DNA of 64,000 bases, from positions 62,001 through 126,000 of the forward strand of contig NZ_CAJNBK010000017.1 of assembly GCF_905220975.1 (NCBI RefSeq), written 5' to 3'. Below, piece by piece: positions 25,372 to 34,516 of this stretch (the first letter of the stretch is position 1; every line of letters starts with the position of its first letter). Below the pieces are notes generated by a model. It did no database searches. It worked only from the letters and a program-made list of their open reading frames with translations, and was not told the DNA's origin. The stretch comes from Paraburkholderia haematera (lineage in GTDB: Bacteria > Pseudomonadota > Gammaproteobacteria > Burkholderiales > Burkholderiaceae). Position numbers and translations under genes: made by a program.

Positions 25372-26760
25372 CTATTGCGAAAGAGCCTCGAGTGGCCACC
25401 CCTTGGTCTCCACGCCCAGGATCACCACGACGGCTGCCGCGATCACGAAAGATATTGCCCCGAGGGTGAAAACACCTGATTGGCCCGTATAAGGCAAGAC
25501 CATTCCAACGATGGACGGACCCAGCAATGAGCCAAGGCGCCCGATCGAAGATGCAAAGCCAGATCCGGTCGCCCGAATGCGCGTTGGATACAGTTCCGGT
25601 GTGTAGGCGTAAAGCACCGACCACATTCCGAAAAAGAAGAACTGCATGCATAGGCCGGCGCCGATCAACTGAATCAATGGCGCATGCGTGGCCGCCGCCT
25701 GCCCGTACAGATACGCAAACGCCGCGCTGCCTAATAACGTAAGCGCACACGTCGGTTTGCGGCCCCACGCCTCCAGAAGCCACGCGGCAAACATGAATCC
25801 AGGAATGCCTGCGAGGGAAATGATGATCGTATAGAACACGGACTTGGTCACTTCATAGCCGGCACTCTGGAGCAGCGCGCCTAGCCACGTTGTCAGGCCG
25901 TAGTACCCGAGGAGCGCAAAAAACCACAGGGACCACGTCATGATGGTGCGGCGTGCATATCCGTCGGTCCATAGTTGTACGAATCGTGCCGCACGGGGAA
26001 TTTCGGAGACAGTTGCAGCCGACACGGGCGCAACAGGCGGCAGATCCCTTCCGCGCAAGCATTTCCTCACACTCGCCTCGATGCCCGCAACCACCGAATC
26101 GGCCTCCACCACCCGGCCCGCGCTTTCCAGCCAACGCGGCGATTCCGGCACATAACGCCGGACAACGAAGACGAAGACCGCCGGTACGGCAAGCGCGATG
26201 AAGATGCCTCGCCAGCCAATCATGGGCAGCAGGAAATAAGTGGCAATGCCTGCTGTGATGAACCCGATCGGCCAGAACCCTTCGAGGACGGCGAGATACC
26301 TGCCGCGATTTTTGGCCGGGACAATTTCCGAGACAATCGACAGACCGATGGGAAACTCCATTCCCATTCCGAATCCAAGCAGTACCCGGAACACCATCAG
26401 CCATCCAACGCTTGGTGCGAAGCCACACAGCAGACTCCCTACTCCCCAAAATATCATGCTGACCTGGAACACCGGCTTGCGCCCGAACCGGTCCGCCAGC
26501 ATACCCGCGATCGCCGCGCCGATCAGCATGCCAAGGAAGCTGGAACTGGCGAGCATCCCGGCCTGTGTCGCACTCAGGCCGAACTCCGCTTTGATCGAGC
26601 CCAGCACGAACGTCATGATGCCGAGATCCATTGAATCAAACAGCCACGCGGTCGCAATAACAGTGAAAATCAACTTCTGATATTGCGTGAGGGGCAACCT
26701 TTCCAGCCGCGCGGCTACGCCGTCTCTCACGTTGACTACGGCAGGGTTATGCATTTCCAT
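25372..26760 (-). CDS. MFS transporter (metabolite/sugar-acid type)
   Basis: A 462-residue 12-TM permease. MTFVLGSIKAEFGLSATQAG, GMLADRFGRKPVFQVSMIF and PESPRWLESAGR are classical MFS motifs of the SP/AAHS-like group; YTPELYPTRIRATGSGFASS is the later conserved loop. It lies 83 bp before gntR on the same strand and probably imports the compound used by the hydroxylase, dehydrogenase and oxidase genes next to it (inference). ATG 26758-26760 or 26752-26754 could be the start. Confidence 0.9.
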   Translation of the reverse strand: MEMHNPAVVNVRDGVAARLERLPLTQYQKLIFTVIATAWLFDSMDLGIMTFVLGSIKAEFGLSATQAGMLASSSFLGMLIGAAIAGMLADRFGRKPVFQVSMIFWGVGSLLCGFAPSVGWLMVFRVLLGFGMGMEFPIGLSIVSEIVPAKNRGRYLAVLEGFWPIGFITAGIATYFLLPMIGWRGIFIALAVPAVFVFVVRRYVPESPRWLESAGRVVEADSVVAGIEASVRKCLRGRDLPPVAPVSAATVSEIPRAARFVQLWTDGYARRTIMTWSLWFFALLGYYGLTTWLGALLQSAGYEVTKSVFYTIIISLAGIPGFMFAAWLLEAWGRKPTCALTLLGSAAFAYLYGQAAATHAPLIQLIGAGLCMQFFFFGMWSVLYAYTPELYPTRIRATGSGFASSIGRLGSLLGPSIVGMVLPYTGQSGVFTLGAISFVIAAAVVVILGVETKGWPLEALSQ

Positions 26761-26929
26761 TGTCTCTCTCCAGCCTGTCGAGCAGGTTTTGTGGAATCTA
26801 TTGATTCGTTATACTTATACGTTGGACCATCAGCTTCCAATCGTGCATTATCGAGCGAGGGTCATTCAGCAGTTGATGCAGGTACTACAAGCGGCCCTGG
26901 AAACGAATGCGCTTACTGGGGCCGCTTAT

Positions 26930-27739
26930 TCAAATTGCTGTCATGACTTGACGTTCTTTTTCGGAGAGATCCGGACCGTCGAGTGTCACACGTGAGTGGT
27001 CGTTCCTGAATTTGGCAATCACTGGCCGCAGCTCTTCCTTGACGTGTTTGTCGCTATATCCATTGAAAAGCGTCCCGAGGAAACCGCGGCGCAAGTCGCT
27101 TGAGCCCAGCACCCAATCAGCAATGGGAAAGGTGAGGTTCATGTTGTACTTCATCATGATCCCCATATTGTGGTGCGCGGTATGGTGGCGGCGGATCGTA
27201 TTGATAAACGGCATGTTCCGGACGAACCAGTTCTCGTGAACGTGGCAGCAGTAGTGGAACGTCTCATACACCAGATACTGCGCGACCATGGTCAGAAAGG
27301 CGATGTATCCCGCGTTCAGGTCAATCAGGCGGGAAGCCGCGAAACCCAGGATCGTTCCTCCAACGCCAAGCGTGATCAGGACGCGCCACGGGAAAAACAC
27401 GATGCGAAACTCGCGCGTCGTATCAATCGTCGGTTCAATGTCCGAGAAGTACTGGTGATGCTCACGAGTGTGCCGCTCGTAGATCGCCCGCAGGGCAAAA
27501 ACGTCAATGCGACGATGCATCACGAAGCGATGCATGCCCCATTCGACAAAGTTGCCTGCAAGAAAGATCGGAATAACGAGAAGCCATTCCCACCGCGCTG
27601 CGTTCAGATGCGACAAGCAGTAGTAGATCGCCGCAGCGCCGGTCAAATACATTACCGAAATGTGCAGCAGCCCGTTGTACATCGGACTGATATTTGCCTT
27701 GTAGTTCTCACGGAATTGCCGCTGTCGCTCGGTCATCAT
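26930..27739 (-). CDS. Fatty acid hydroxylase/sterol desaturase-superfamily membrane protein
   Basis: A 269-residue integral membrane di-iron enzyme. The histidine clusters HRFVMH, HTREHH, HYCCHVH and HHTAHH give the eight or more His ligands of the family, and hydrophobic segments (ISVMYLTGAAAIYY, WLLVIPIFLAGNFVEW, ITLGVGGTILGFAA) lie between them. Such enzymes hydroxylate or desaturate lipids, sterols or alkyl chains with O2. ATG 27737-27739 has AGGAG 7 bases upstream. It is the last gene of the run with the Fe-alcohol dehydrogenase and hydrolase. Confidence 0.88.
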   Translation of the reverse strand: MMTERQRQFRENYKANISPMYNGLLHISVMYLTGAAAIYYCLSHLNAARWEWLLVIPIFLAGNFVEWGMHRFVMHRRIDVFALRAIYERHTREHHQYFSDIEPTIDTTREFRIVFFPWRVLITLGVGGTILGFAASRLIDLNAGYIAFLTMVAQYLVYETFHYCCHVHENWFVRNMPFINTIRRHHTAHHNMGIMMKYNMNLTFPIADWVLGSSDLRRGFLGTLFNGYSDKHVKEELRPVIAKFRNDHSRVTLDGPDLSEKERQVMTAI

Positions 27740-27767
27740 GATTTGTCTCCTGTTGCGTTAGCCGGTA

Positions 27768-27779
27768 CTAATATGTTAG
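27768..27779. promoter_or_regulatory. 12-bp near-palindrome before the hydroxylase gene
   Basis: CTAATATGTTAG. Its exact reverse complement, CTAACATATTAG, is found at 29810-29821 before the alpha/beta hydrolase gene. The outer CTAA/TTAG arms are symmetric. A binding site for the GntR regulator at 24540-25289 is the simplest reading (inference). Confidence 0.55.
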
Positions 27780-27786
27780 GTGAATA

Positions 27787-29064
27787 TTAGATTGGATCAA
27801 GTAGTTTATCAGCTGCTTTTCTAGGGAATTTCCCTAGATCGCCGTGATAGGCGTTTCGCACAATCCGGCTGTACGCCTGGGCGACATCGGGCACTGGAAA
27901 TGACTTCGCAAGACGCGTCACGGCGAGCCCGTCGCGGGTCAGCGAATCGAGTGAGCCCTCTCCGACTCCAAGGTCTCTGAGGTTTGTAGGGATTCCGAGG
28001 TCGGCGACAAGGTCGCGTAAAAACTCACATAACTCGCCCGACGTGTCCTCGGGGTTTTCGCCGGAGATACCGAAGATCTGCGCGATCTCTGCCATCTCCA
28101 CTAAGCGATGCGGACTAAGCGCTTCCATCGCGTACGGGAGGATCACCGCATTCGTGGTGCCGTGCGAGCGGTGCGTCAGGCCGGCAACTGCGTAAGCAAT
28201 GCCGTGCACGGCATTCAGGCCGGCACTTCCATAGGACAAGGCGGCGTAGATGCTCGCGTAACACATGCCGGTGCGTGCTTCGACGTCATCGCCGTGGTCA
28301 TAGCAACGTGTCAGGAATCGCGCACACAGCGAGATGGCCTCGCGCGCGAACAGCATGGTCAGTGACGAGCGACCGCTGTATCCAGGATCAGGATGACCGT
28401 TTCGATCGTATTGCGCGGAGTCCAGCGTCAGATATGACTCGATCGCATGCGTCAAGGCATCGATCCCCGCATCTGCGGTCACGCGCGGTGGACAGGTGTA
28501 CGTGAACTCGGGGTCGATGAGGGCAATGTGCGGACGCAGCGAGTTGTCCATGACGGCCACTTTGGTGGCGTTGTTCGGATCGAGCAAAATCGCACCGGGA
28601 GTCACTTCCGAACCGGTACCAGCGGTCGTAGGAAGCGCGATCAATGGAATCGGCTTGTCCGCCGAGCTCAGGCCACCGACAAAGTCCCGCACCGGTCTTC
28701 CGGATGGCAGGGTGATACAGAGCGCCTTCGCGAGGTCGATGTTGCTCCCGCCACCCAGCGCGATGACGTGATCGGGCGCTGCGCCCTTCAACGCTTCCCG
28801 CACCAACTGCGTGGCGCTGTCGCAGAGTGTGGTGGTGGGGTCTGGCTCGCCTCCGTCGAATACGATCGTTTCGATTCCGAGCAGGGAAGCGGATTTCACG
28901 TACTCGTCTACCCAGGGGGTGAAATTCACAAAGAACCTGTCGGTCACGAGCACGCCTTTGTGGTATCCAAGGTGGGCGACCAAGGCTGGAAGCTGCGCGC
29001 GTGAGCCAGCACCGATAATCAATCTTCCGGGCGGGCAAAAATGAATGAGGTCTTCTGTTCGCAT
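27787..29064 (-). CDS. Iron-containing (group III) alcohol dehydrogenase
   Basis: A 425-residue NAD(P)-dependent alcohol dehydrogenase. It has GGGSNIDLAKALC for dinucleotide binding, PTTAGTGSEVTPGAIL, and metal ligands in DAGIDALTHAIES (Asp and His) and in AVHGIAYAVAGLTHRSHG (two His). A short insert of about 20 residues after YLTLDSAQYDRNG, found in hydroxyacid-oxoacid transhydrogenase-like members, is present. It would oxidise the alcohol made by the hydroxylase. It lies 18 bp after the hydrolase gene and 47 bp before the hydroxylase gene. Confidence 0.9.
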   Translation of the reverse strand: MRTEDLIHFCPPGRLIIGAGSRAQLPALVAHLGYHKGVLVTDRFFVNFTPWVDEYVKSASLLGIETIVFDGGEPDPTTTLCDSATQLVREALKGAAPDHVIALGGGSNIDLAKALCITLPSGRPVRDFVGGLSSADKPIPLIALPTTAGTGSEVTPGAILLDPNNATKVAVMDNSLRPHIALIDPEFTYTCPPRVTADAGIDALTHAIESYLTLDSAQYDRNGHPDPGYSGRSSLTMLFAREAISLCARFLTRCYDHGDDVEARTGMCYASIYAALSYGSAGLNAVHGIAYAVAGLTHRSHGTTNAVILPYAMEALSPHRLVEMAEIAQIFGISGENPEDTSGELCEFLRDLVADLGIPTNLRDLGVGEGSLDSLTRDGLAVTRLAKSFPVPDVAQAYSRIVRNAYHGDLGKFPRKAADKLLDPI

Positions 29065-29082
29065 ATGAACTCCGTGGAAAAA

Positions 29083-29781
29083 TTAATGGTCAACGAAGCG
29101 GCGTATGGCTTTCGCGACCAGGTCGGCGTGTGTGACGGGCAAGGTGTGCCCGGCGTCGATGAACATCTGCCGTTGAGCACCGTGGATTTGTTGAGCGAGC
29201 GAATCCGCGCATGAACTCGGACAATCAGTGTCCTGGGAGCCGTGCAGAATCAGCGCCGGGAGATCAAGCCGTTCGAGAATGGCTCGTTGATCAGTCGATC
29301 GAATGGCCTGCCAGGTCCACGCGACCGCGTCGTGGTCTGCTGCCTCCTTCAACTCAAGGCACTGTTCCCGCGCTGCAATCTCTCGTAGCAGCGACTCTTC
29401 GTCCTCTGCCCTGAACCAGCGGACCTCGCGTATCGCGGCCGTTCCGGATACCAGAATGACACCCTCCGGCGGCCGCATGGCTGAGCGCGACAGGTATTCA
29501 AGCGCAACCGATACACCCATGCTCCAGCCCGCTAACCAGTAGGGTCGTCCCCGCACTTCTGAATCGATCGCGTCCGAAAGATCATCGGCGAATGCGCCGA
29601 GACCGTAGTCTTCAGCCGACAAGCCGCGTGCAGCTTGGCCTCTGCCCCTCAGATTGGGCAATATGAACATCGCCTCTTTTTGCAATTCCCGGGCGACCGG
29701 CATCCAGACAGATCGCGTTCCCTGAATGCCATGCACGGGCACGACAATCGCTGCGCCTTCTCCCACCACTGCAACGTCCAT
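29083..29781 (-). CDS. Alpha/beta hydrolase
   Basis: A 232-residue alpha/beta-fold hydrolase. The oxyanion segment VPVHGIQGTRSVW, nucleophile elbow LAGWSMGVSVALEY (Ser in GWSMG), acidic residue in LHGSQDTDCPS and final His in DAGHTLPVTH form the usual triad. ATG 29779-29781 is chosen since GGAG lies 5 bases upstream; GTG 29787 lies against that site. First gene of the minus-strand run; probably cleaves an ester or lactone. Substrate unknown. Confidence 0.87.
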   Translation of the reverse strand: MDVAVVGEGAAIVVPVHGIQGTRSVWMPVARELQKEAMFILPNLRGRGQAARGLSAEDYGLGAFADDLSDAIDSEVRGRPYWLAGWSMGVSVALEYLSRSAMRPPEGVILVSGTAAIREVRWFRAEDEESLLREIAAREQCLELKEAADHDAVAWTWQAIRSTDQRAILERLDLPALILHGSQDTDCPSSCADSLAQQIHGAQRQMFIDAGHTLPVTHADLVAKAIRRFVDH

Positions 29782-29809
29782 ATCCACTCCATATATTGCT
29801 TATATCCAG

Positions 29810-29821
29810 CTAACATATTAG
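29810..29821. promoter_or_regulatory. Operator-like 12-bp element in the hydrolase/glcD divergent region
   Basis: CTAACATATTAG, the exact reverse complement of the element at 27768-27779. It lies in the 108-bp region between the divergent hydrolase and glcD genes and could control both directions. Confidence 0.55.
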
Positions 29822-29889
29822 ACTGATGTCGATGATGCGCGTCAAGCGACATTTGTTTATCAAGCACTTTTCCTTACAGGACGGCCTCA

Positions 29890-31425
29890 TTGATAGCGGA
29901 TCCAGGGTATCTGCCTGACAGAAGTATTTCGCCGGACGACAGCGAATCAATGGCGCTTGGCCGGCGGGCTCGACGCATCGACGCGTTTGCGCAGGAATTG
30001 AGACGCGAGCTGCCTGGCTGCACTTTGTTGACGGACAAGGAGGATGTCGCGCCTTACGAATGCGACGGTCTTGCCGCGTACAGGCAGTTACCGCTGGGAG
30101 TCGTGCTGGCTGAGTCGGAGGCGCAAGTTCAGGCGGTCCTCAGGCTGTGTGCGCACCACAGCATTCCGGTAGTGCCACGTGGCGCGGGCACCGGCTTGTC
30201 GGGCGGCGCCATGCCGCTCCGCGAAGGCGTGGTGCTCTCGCTTGCGCGCATGCGCAAGATCATTAATGTCGATCCTTACGCCCGCACGGCCACCCTGCAG
30301 CCCGGGGTGCGCAATCTCGCGATTTCCGAAGCAGCGTCACCGTACGGGCTGTATTACGCACCTGATCCGTCATCGCAGATCGCGTGCACCATCGGCGGCA
30401 ACATCGCGGAGAACTCCGGCGGGGTGCATTGCTTGAAGTACGGCCTCACCGTCAACAACGTATTGCGCGTTCGCGCCGTTACGATGGACGGCGAAATCTG
30501 TGAATTCGGTTCCCATGCTCCCGACGCCCCGGGGCTCGATTTGCTGGCAGTACTGATTGGCAGCGAAGGCATGTTCGCGATCGTGACCGAGGTGACCGTC
30601 CGCTTGATCCCGAAACCTAAAGTCGCGCAAGTCGTGATGGCGAGTTTCGATGATGTCGAAGTTGGGGGAGCGGCTGTGGCGGCGATCATTGCAAGCGGGA
30701 TCATCCCGGCAGGACTTGAGATGCTCGATCGCGCCGCAGCGCAAGCTGTAGAGGAGTTCGTGCATGCCGGCTATGACACGGGCGCGGCCGCGATCCTCCT
30801 TTGCGAGTCGGACGGAACGCCAGAGGAAGTCGCCGAGGAGATCGAACGGCTCACCACGCTGCTCGAAGCGCAAGGTGCTACGCGTATCGAAATTTCGACC
30901 TCGGAAGCAGAAAGGCTTCGCTTCTGGTCCGGACGCAAGAACGCATTTCCTGCCGCGGGGCGGCTTTCGCCTGATTACTACTGCATGGACGGGACGGTCC
31001 CTCGCCGCGCAATCGGCCCGCTCCTGCTGCGCATCCGCGAGATGGAAAAGCGCTACCAGCTGCGTTGCATTAACGTCTTTCATGCGGGCGACGGAAACAT
31101 GCATCCATTGATCTTGTTCAACGGCAATAACCGCGATGAATGGCATCGCGCCGAGGATTTCGGCGCGGACATTCTGGAAACATGCGTTGAACTCGGTGGC
31201 ACCGTCACGGGCGAGCATGGCATTGGCGTGGAGAAAATCAACTCAATGTGCGTCCAGTTTTCCGACGGCGAGCGCGATATGTTTTTTGCCGTCAAACACG
31301 CCTTCGACCCGCAACGGCTTCTTAACCCGGATAAGGGCATCCCCACCCGGGCCCGATGCGCGGAATACGGCCGGCTGCACGTGCGCGGTGGCCTGTTGCC
31401 TCACCCCGAGATTCCGAGGTTTTGA
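29890..31425 (+). CDS. glcD: Glycolate oxidase subunit GlcD-like FAD-linked oxidase
   Basis: Up to 511 residues of a VAO-type FAD oxidoreductase. PYECDGLAAYRQLPLGVVL, VPRGAGTGLSGGAMPL and TIGGNIAENSGGVHCLKYG are GlcD hallmarks; VFHAGDGNMHPLI and GTVTGEHGIGVEK are in the substrate/FAD C-terminal domain. The TTG at 29890 has AGGA about 7 bases upstream; ATG 29950 would shorten the N-terminus by 20 residues and is a real alternative. With GlcE and GlcF it oxidises 2-hydroxy acids (glycolate, lactate or similar) into the membrane electron chain. Confidence 0.9.
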   Translation: MIADPGYLPDRSISPDDSESMALGRRARRIDAFAQELRRELPGCTLLTDKEDVAPYECDGLAAYRQLPLGVVLAESEAQVQAVLRLCAHHSIPVVPRGAGTGLSGGAMPLREGVVLSLARMRKIINVDPYARTATLQPGVRNLAISEAASPYGLYYAPDPSSQIACTIGGNIAENSGGVHCLKYGLTVNNVLRVRAVTMDGEICEFGSHAPDAPGLDLLAVLIGSEGMFAIVTEVTVRLIPKPKVAQVVMASFDDVEVGGAAVAAIIASGIIPAGLEMLDRAAAQAVEEFVHAGYDTGAAAILLCESDGTPEEVAEEIERLTTLLEAQGATRIEISTSEAERLRFWSGRKNAFPAAGRLSPDYYCMDGTVPRRAIGPLLLRIREMEKRYQLRCINVFHAGDGNMHPLILFNGNNRDEWHRAEDFGADILETCVELGGTVTGEHGIGVEKINSMCVQFSDGERDMFFAVKHAFDPQRLLNPDKGIPTRARCAEYGRLHVRGGLLPHPEIPRF

Positions 31426-32561
31426 TGAACGATGTGACCGCAGATGTGAAGATCACGAAGACGGAGACGCTTAACGCCCCGGTTGCAGGCGTCCAGGAAC
31501 AGTTCAGGGAGAGGATCGAAAAGGCTTATGCCCGCGGCCATCGTCTATGCATCCGCGGCGGGGGCTCAAAAGACTGGTATGGCGCGGCCACTACTGGAGA
31601 AGTGCTCGATACCCGTGCGTATCGTGGTGTTGTCGCGTATGACCCGGCGGAGCTTGTCATTACCGCAAGAAGCGGCACACCACTCGCCGAAATTGAACAG
31701 TTGCTCTCGGCACGTCAACAGATGCTGGCCTTCGAACCGCCTCATTTCGGACCAGGCGCGACCTTCGGCGGCTGTATCGCAACCGGTCTTGCCGGACCAC
31801 GACGCATGAGTGTTGGGGCTTTGCGTGACTTCCTCCTGGGTGCGTCGATTCTCACCGGTCAAGGGGAATTTCTCCAGTTCGGCGGTCAGGTCATGAAAAA
31901 TGTCGCGGTCTACGATGTGGCCCGGCTGATGGCTGGATCGTTGGGGACATTGGGCTTGTTGATGGACATCTCGGTCAAGGTGCTGCCGATACCTCCTGCA
32001 TTCGCGACGCTGAGACAGGAGATGGGCGCACGCGACGCTGTTCGCAAGTTAAACGAGTGGGCCGGTCAACCTCTGCCAATCACTGCGAGTTCGTGGCACG
32101 AAGGAATGCTTACTATTCGTCTGGAGGGAGCCACCGCGGCGGTGCGCGCAGCGTGCTCGGCTTTGGGCGGTGAATCCATGCAAAATCAGGCGGCCGCAAT
32201 GTATTGGCAATCGCTACGCGAGCAAAGCGCCGCCTTTTTCCAAAAGTCTCCAATTGGTGCCACGTTGTGGCGGCTTTGTGTTCCTTCCACGACCGTGCCT
32301 GCATTACTTCGCGACCCGGATTCCCAGCTCATCGAATGGGGCGGAAGCCAGCGTTGGCTCTTTGCGGCGGACGATGACGACTCCTTGCGTCGAGATGCGG
32401 TAGCCGCAGGAGGTCATGCAACACAGTTTCGATACGCGAGGAGCGGTATCGATGTTTTCACCGCGTTGTCCGCGCCCCTGACAGGCATTCACCAACGTCT
32501 TAAGACCGCTTTTGATCCAGCGGGCGTGTTTAACCACGGACGCATGTTCGTAGGGATGTGA
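31425..32561 (+). CDS. glcE: Glycolate oxidase subunit GlcE-like FAD-binding protein
   Basis: A 378-residue FAD-binding subunit. The start ATG 31425 overlaps the glcD stop (TGATG). LCIRGGGSKDWYG, RSGTPLAEIEQLLSARQQML and FGGCIATGLAGPRRM are the conserved FAD segments of GlcE, and FDPAGVFNHGRM is the family's C-terminus. It is one of three subunits needed for glycolate oxidase activity. A 4-bp gap leads to glcF. Confidence 0.92.
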   Translation: MNDVTADVKITKTETLNAPVAGVQEQFRERIEKAYARGHRLCIRGGGSKDWYGAATTGEVLDTRAYRGVVAYDPAELVITARSGTPLAEIEQLLSARQQMLAFEPPHFGPGATFGGCIATGLAGPRRMSVGALRDFLLGASILTGQGEFLQFGGQVMKNVAVYDVARLMAGSLGTLGLLMDISVKVLPIPPAFATLRQEMGARDAVRKLNEWAGQPLPITASSWHEGMLTIRLEGATAAVRAACSALGGESMQNQAAAMYWQSLREQSAAFFQKSPIGATLWRLCVPSTTVPALLRDPDSQLIEWGGSQRWLFAADDDDSLRRDAVAAGGHATQFRYARSGIDVFTALSAPLTGIHQRLKTAFDPAGVFNHGRMFVGM

Positions 32562-32565
32562 TCGT

Positions 32566-33804
32566 ATGCAAACCGAGCTGGCTGATTTCATGATTGGAAC
32601 ACAGGACGGCGACGATGCGCAGGCCATTATTGGGAAGTGCGTGCATTGCGGCTTCTGCACGGCCACCTGCCCCACATACCAGTTACTCGGAGACGAGCTC
32701 GATGGACCCAGAGGGCGCATCTACCTGATCAAGCAGATGGTCGAAGGGCAACCGGTTACGAGAGAAACCCAATTGCACCTCGACCGGTGTCTGACATGCC
32801 GCAACTGCGAAACGACGTGTCCATCGGGTGTCCAGTACAGCCGCCTGCTCGACATCGGCCGGCGTATCGTCGAGACGAAGGTCGAGCGACCAATGAAGGA
32901 GCGCGTGCTGCGCTACTCGCTCGCTCACTTCGTCCCTGAGCGTCGCTTGTTTTCTGCAGCCATGGAACTTGGTCGGCTTGCCCGACCGTTCCTGAGTGCA
33001 AGCCTTCAGGCAAAGATGCCTGTGGGTCAGGTTCCACGACCGACGCCGATCGGACATCACGCAAGAAAAATGCTTTTTCTTGAGGGCTGTGTGCAACCAG
33101 CGATCTCCCCGAACATCAATGTTGCGACCCGTCGCGTGCTCGACGCGCTTGGCATAGAACTGATCGCGCCAGCAAGTGCGGGTTGTTGCGGCGCCATACG
33201 CCTACACCTTTCCAATTTGGATTCCGGGCTTGACGACATACGTAGAAACATTGACGCGTGGTGGCCTTACGTCGAACAGGGCGTTGAAGCAATCGTCATG
33301 AATGCGTCCGGCTGCGGGGCGACGGTGAAGGAATACGGCCATCTGTTGCGTGACGATCCGGTCTACGCTGAAAAAGCCAACCGGATCGTCGCGCTTACCA
33401 AAGATCTCGCTGAACTGCTTCCAGGCTATGTCGACAAACTACGGCCTTTGATCGCTTCACCGGAACGACGCCATGTTACGTTCCATCCGCCCTGCACGCT
33501 GCAGCACGGACAGCAAATAAAGGGGGTTGTCGAAGGCCTGCTGCGCTCGCTTGATATCGACGTACGCGTTCCTTCCGACGCCCATCTCTGCTGCGGTTCC
33601 GCGGGGACATACTCCATCTCGCAACCCGCCCTGGCTTCGGAATTACGAAATAACAAGGTGGCTGCCCTCGAGGCGACGGAACCGGAACTGATTGTTTCGG
33701 CTAACATCGGATGCATTTCCCATCTTGCAGCTGCGTCGAAGACTCCAGTTCGGCATTGGATTGAATTGGTTGACGACATGCTGTCCCGAGCCCAGGGCCA
33801 TTGA
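32566..33804 (+). CDS. glcF: Glycolate oxidase iron-sulfur subunit GlcF
   Basis: A 412-residue protein with two [4Fe-4S] motifs near the N-terminus (CVHCGFCTATCPTY and CLTCRNCETTCPSG) and two cysteine-rich CCG-type domains (SAGCCGAIRLH and HLCCGSAGTYS), matching GlcF/LutA-type electron transfer subunits. It passes electrons from GlcD/E to quinone. The stop abuts the transposase relic: the next bases after TGA belong to an IS3-like orfA fragment, so the glc operon ends at an old insertion edge. Confidence 0.93.
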   Translation: MQTELADFMIGTQDGDDAQAIIGKCVHCGFCTATCPTYQLLGDELDGPRGRIYLIKQMVEGQPVTRETQLHLDRCLTCRNCETTCPSGVQYSRLLDIGRRIVETKVERPMKERVLRYSLAHFVPERRLFSAAMELGRLARPFLSASLQAKMPVGQVPRPTPIGHHARKMLFLEGCVQPAISPNINVATRRVLDALGIELIAPASAGCCGAIRLHLSNLDSGLDDIRRNIDAWWPYVEQGVEAIVMNASGCGATVKEYGHLLRDDPVYAEKANRIVALTKDLAELLPGYVDKLRPLIASPERRHVTFHPPCTLQHGQQIKGVVEGLLRSLDIDVRVPSDAHLCCGSAGTYSISQPALASELRNNKVAALEATEPELIVSANIGCISHLAAASKTPVRHWIELVDDMLSRAQGH

Positions 33805-33960
33805 GCTTGCCGTTTCCGACGCTTTGAGCCAGTTGCGCAGCGTCTGCATCGACATGCCCAGTTCGCGGGCCACAGCGCTTACGCTTTGCCCGTCCTTAAC
33901 TCGTTGCCCGGCCGCTTCCTTGAACTCTGCCGTGTAGACCTGGTGCAGTACCTTGAACAT
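33805..33960 (-). pseudogene. IS3-family orfA fragment
   Basis: Minus-strand start at 33958-33960 (MFKVLHQVYTAEFKEAAGQ), then RVKDGQSVSAVARELGMSMQ and TLRNWLKAS, the helix-turn-helix N-terminus of IS3-type OrfA proteins. Homology stops right where the glcF stop codon begins, so about half of orfA and all of orfB are gone. A purine-rich ribosome site (GGAAGGAAAG) precedes the start. Confidence 0.8.
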
Positions 33961-34027
33961 CTCTTCTTTCCTTCCTTTGGGTCGAGTTTATACGCGACCT
34001 GCTGGAAGGCGAAATTTCGGGAGAAGC

Positions 34028-34516
34028 TCATCTCGGATGCTCGTTTTGTAAGGAGTAACCTTGTAAGGAAAGCAAGTATTTTCCGTCCTTGGCGTTCATG
34101 TAATGCACGAAGCAACTTTTCGAAATATCGACATTGCCCGCCTCCATCTCTTGGTGAAACCAAAGCAACTCCGCGTACCACTCATCCTTGAGGCGAAAGA
34201 GCCATAATCGCTTTTTGTTGTCGAACGTCTTCGCAGCAGTCTCGGAAAACGAGATTTCGTACCCACCTTCGGCAGCAATTCTCATCAGTTTGTGCACGGC
34301 GACAACGTTCAGATTCGGCATCCATGATGGGCCTCGAGACAGGGAGCCTCTCAACGTGCTTTCATTCAGCACCGCTGCAGCGACATCGGCGATGAGACCG
34401 ACCTGACGACCGTAATCTGTTCGGAGTCGATCGGTGCGCGAAACAGTCAACTCTGGATTGAGCAACCGGCCGTCGCGCTCAGCGGCGATGGAGGCACTGT
34501 AGTTGCGGCCAAACAA
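34028..34516 (-). CDS. Uncharacterised protein, possibly a truncated gene
   Basis: An open frame of about 162 codons with protein-like composition (LFRLKDEWYAELLWFHQEME, then SCFVHYMNAKDGKYLLSLQG), but no ATG start: it opens with TTG 34514-34516 and the frame is closed by a TGA shortly upstream. I do not recognise the family. The lack of a good start suggests the 5' end was lost in the rearrangements that left the nearby IS fragment. Confidence 0.45.
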   Translation of the reverse strand: MFGRNYSASIAAERDGRLLNPELTVSRTDRLRTDYGRQVGLIADVAAAVLNESTLRGSLSRGPSWMPNLNVVAVHKLMRIAAEGGYEISFSETAAKTFDNKKRLWLFRLKDEWYAELLWFHQEMEAGNVDISKSCFVHYMNAKDGKYLLSLQGYSLQNEHPR

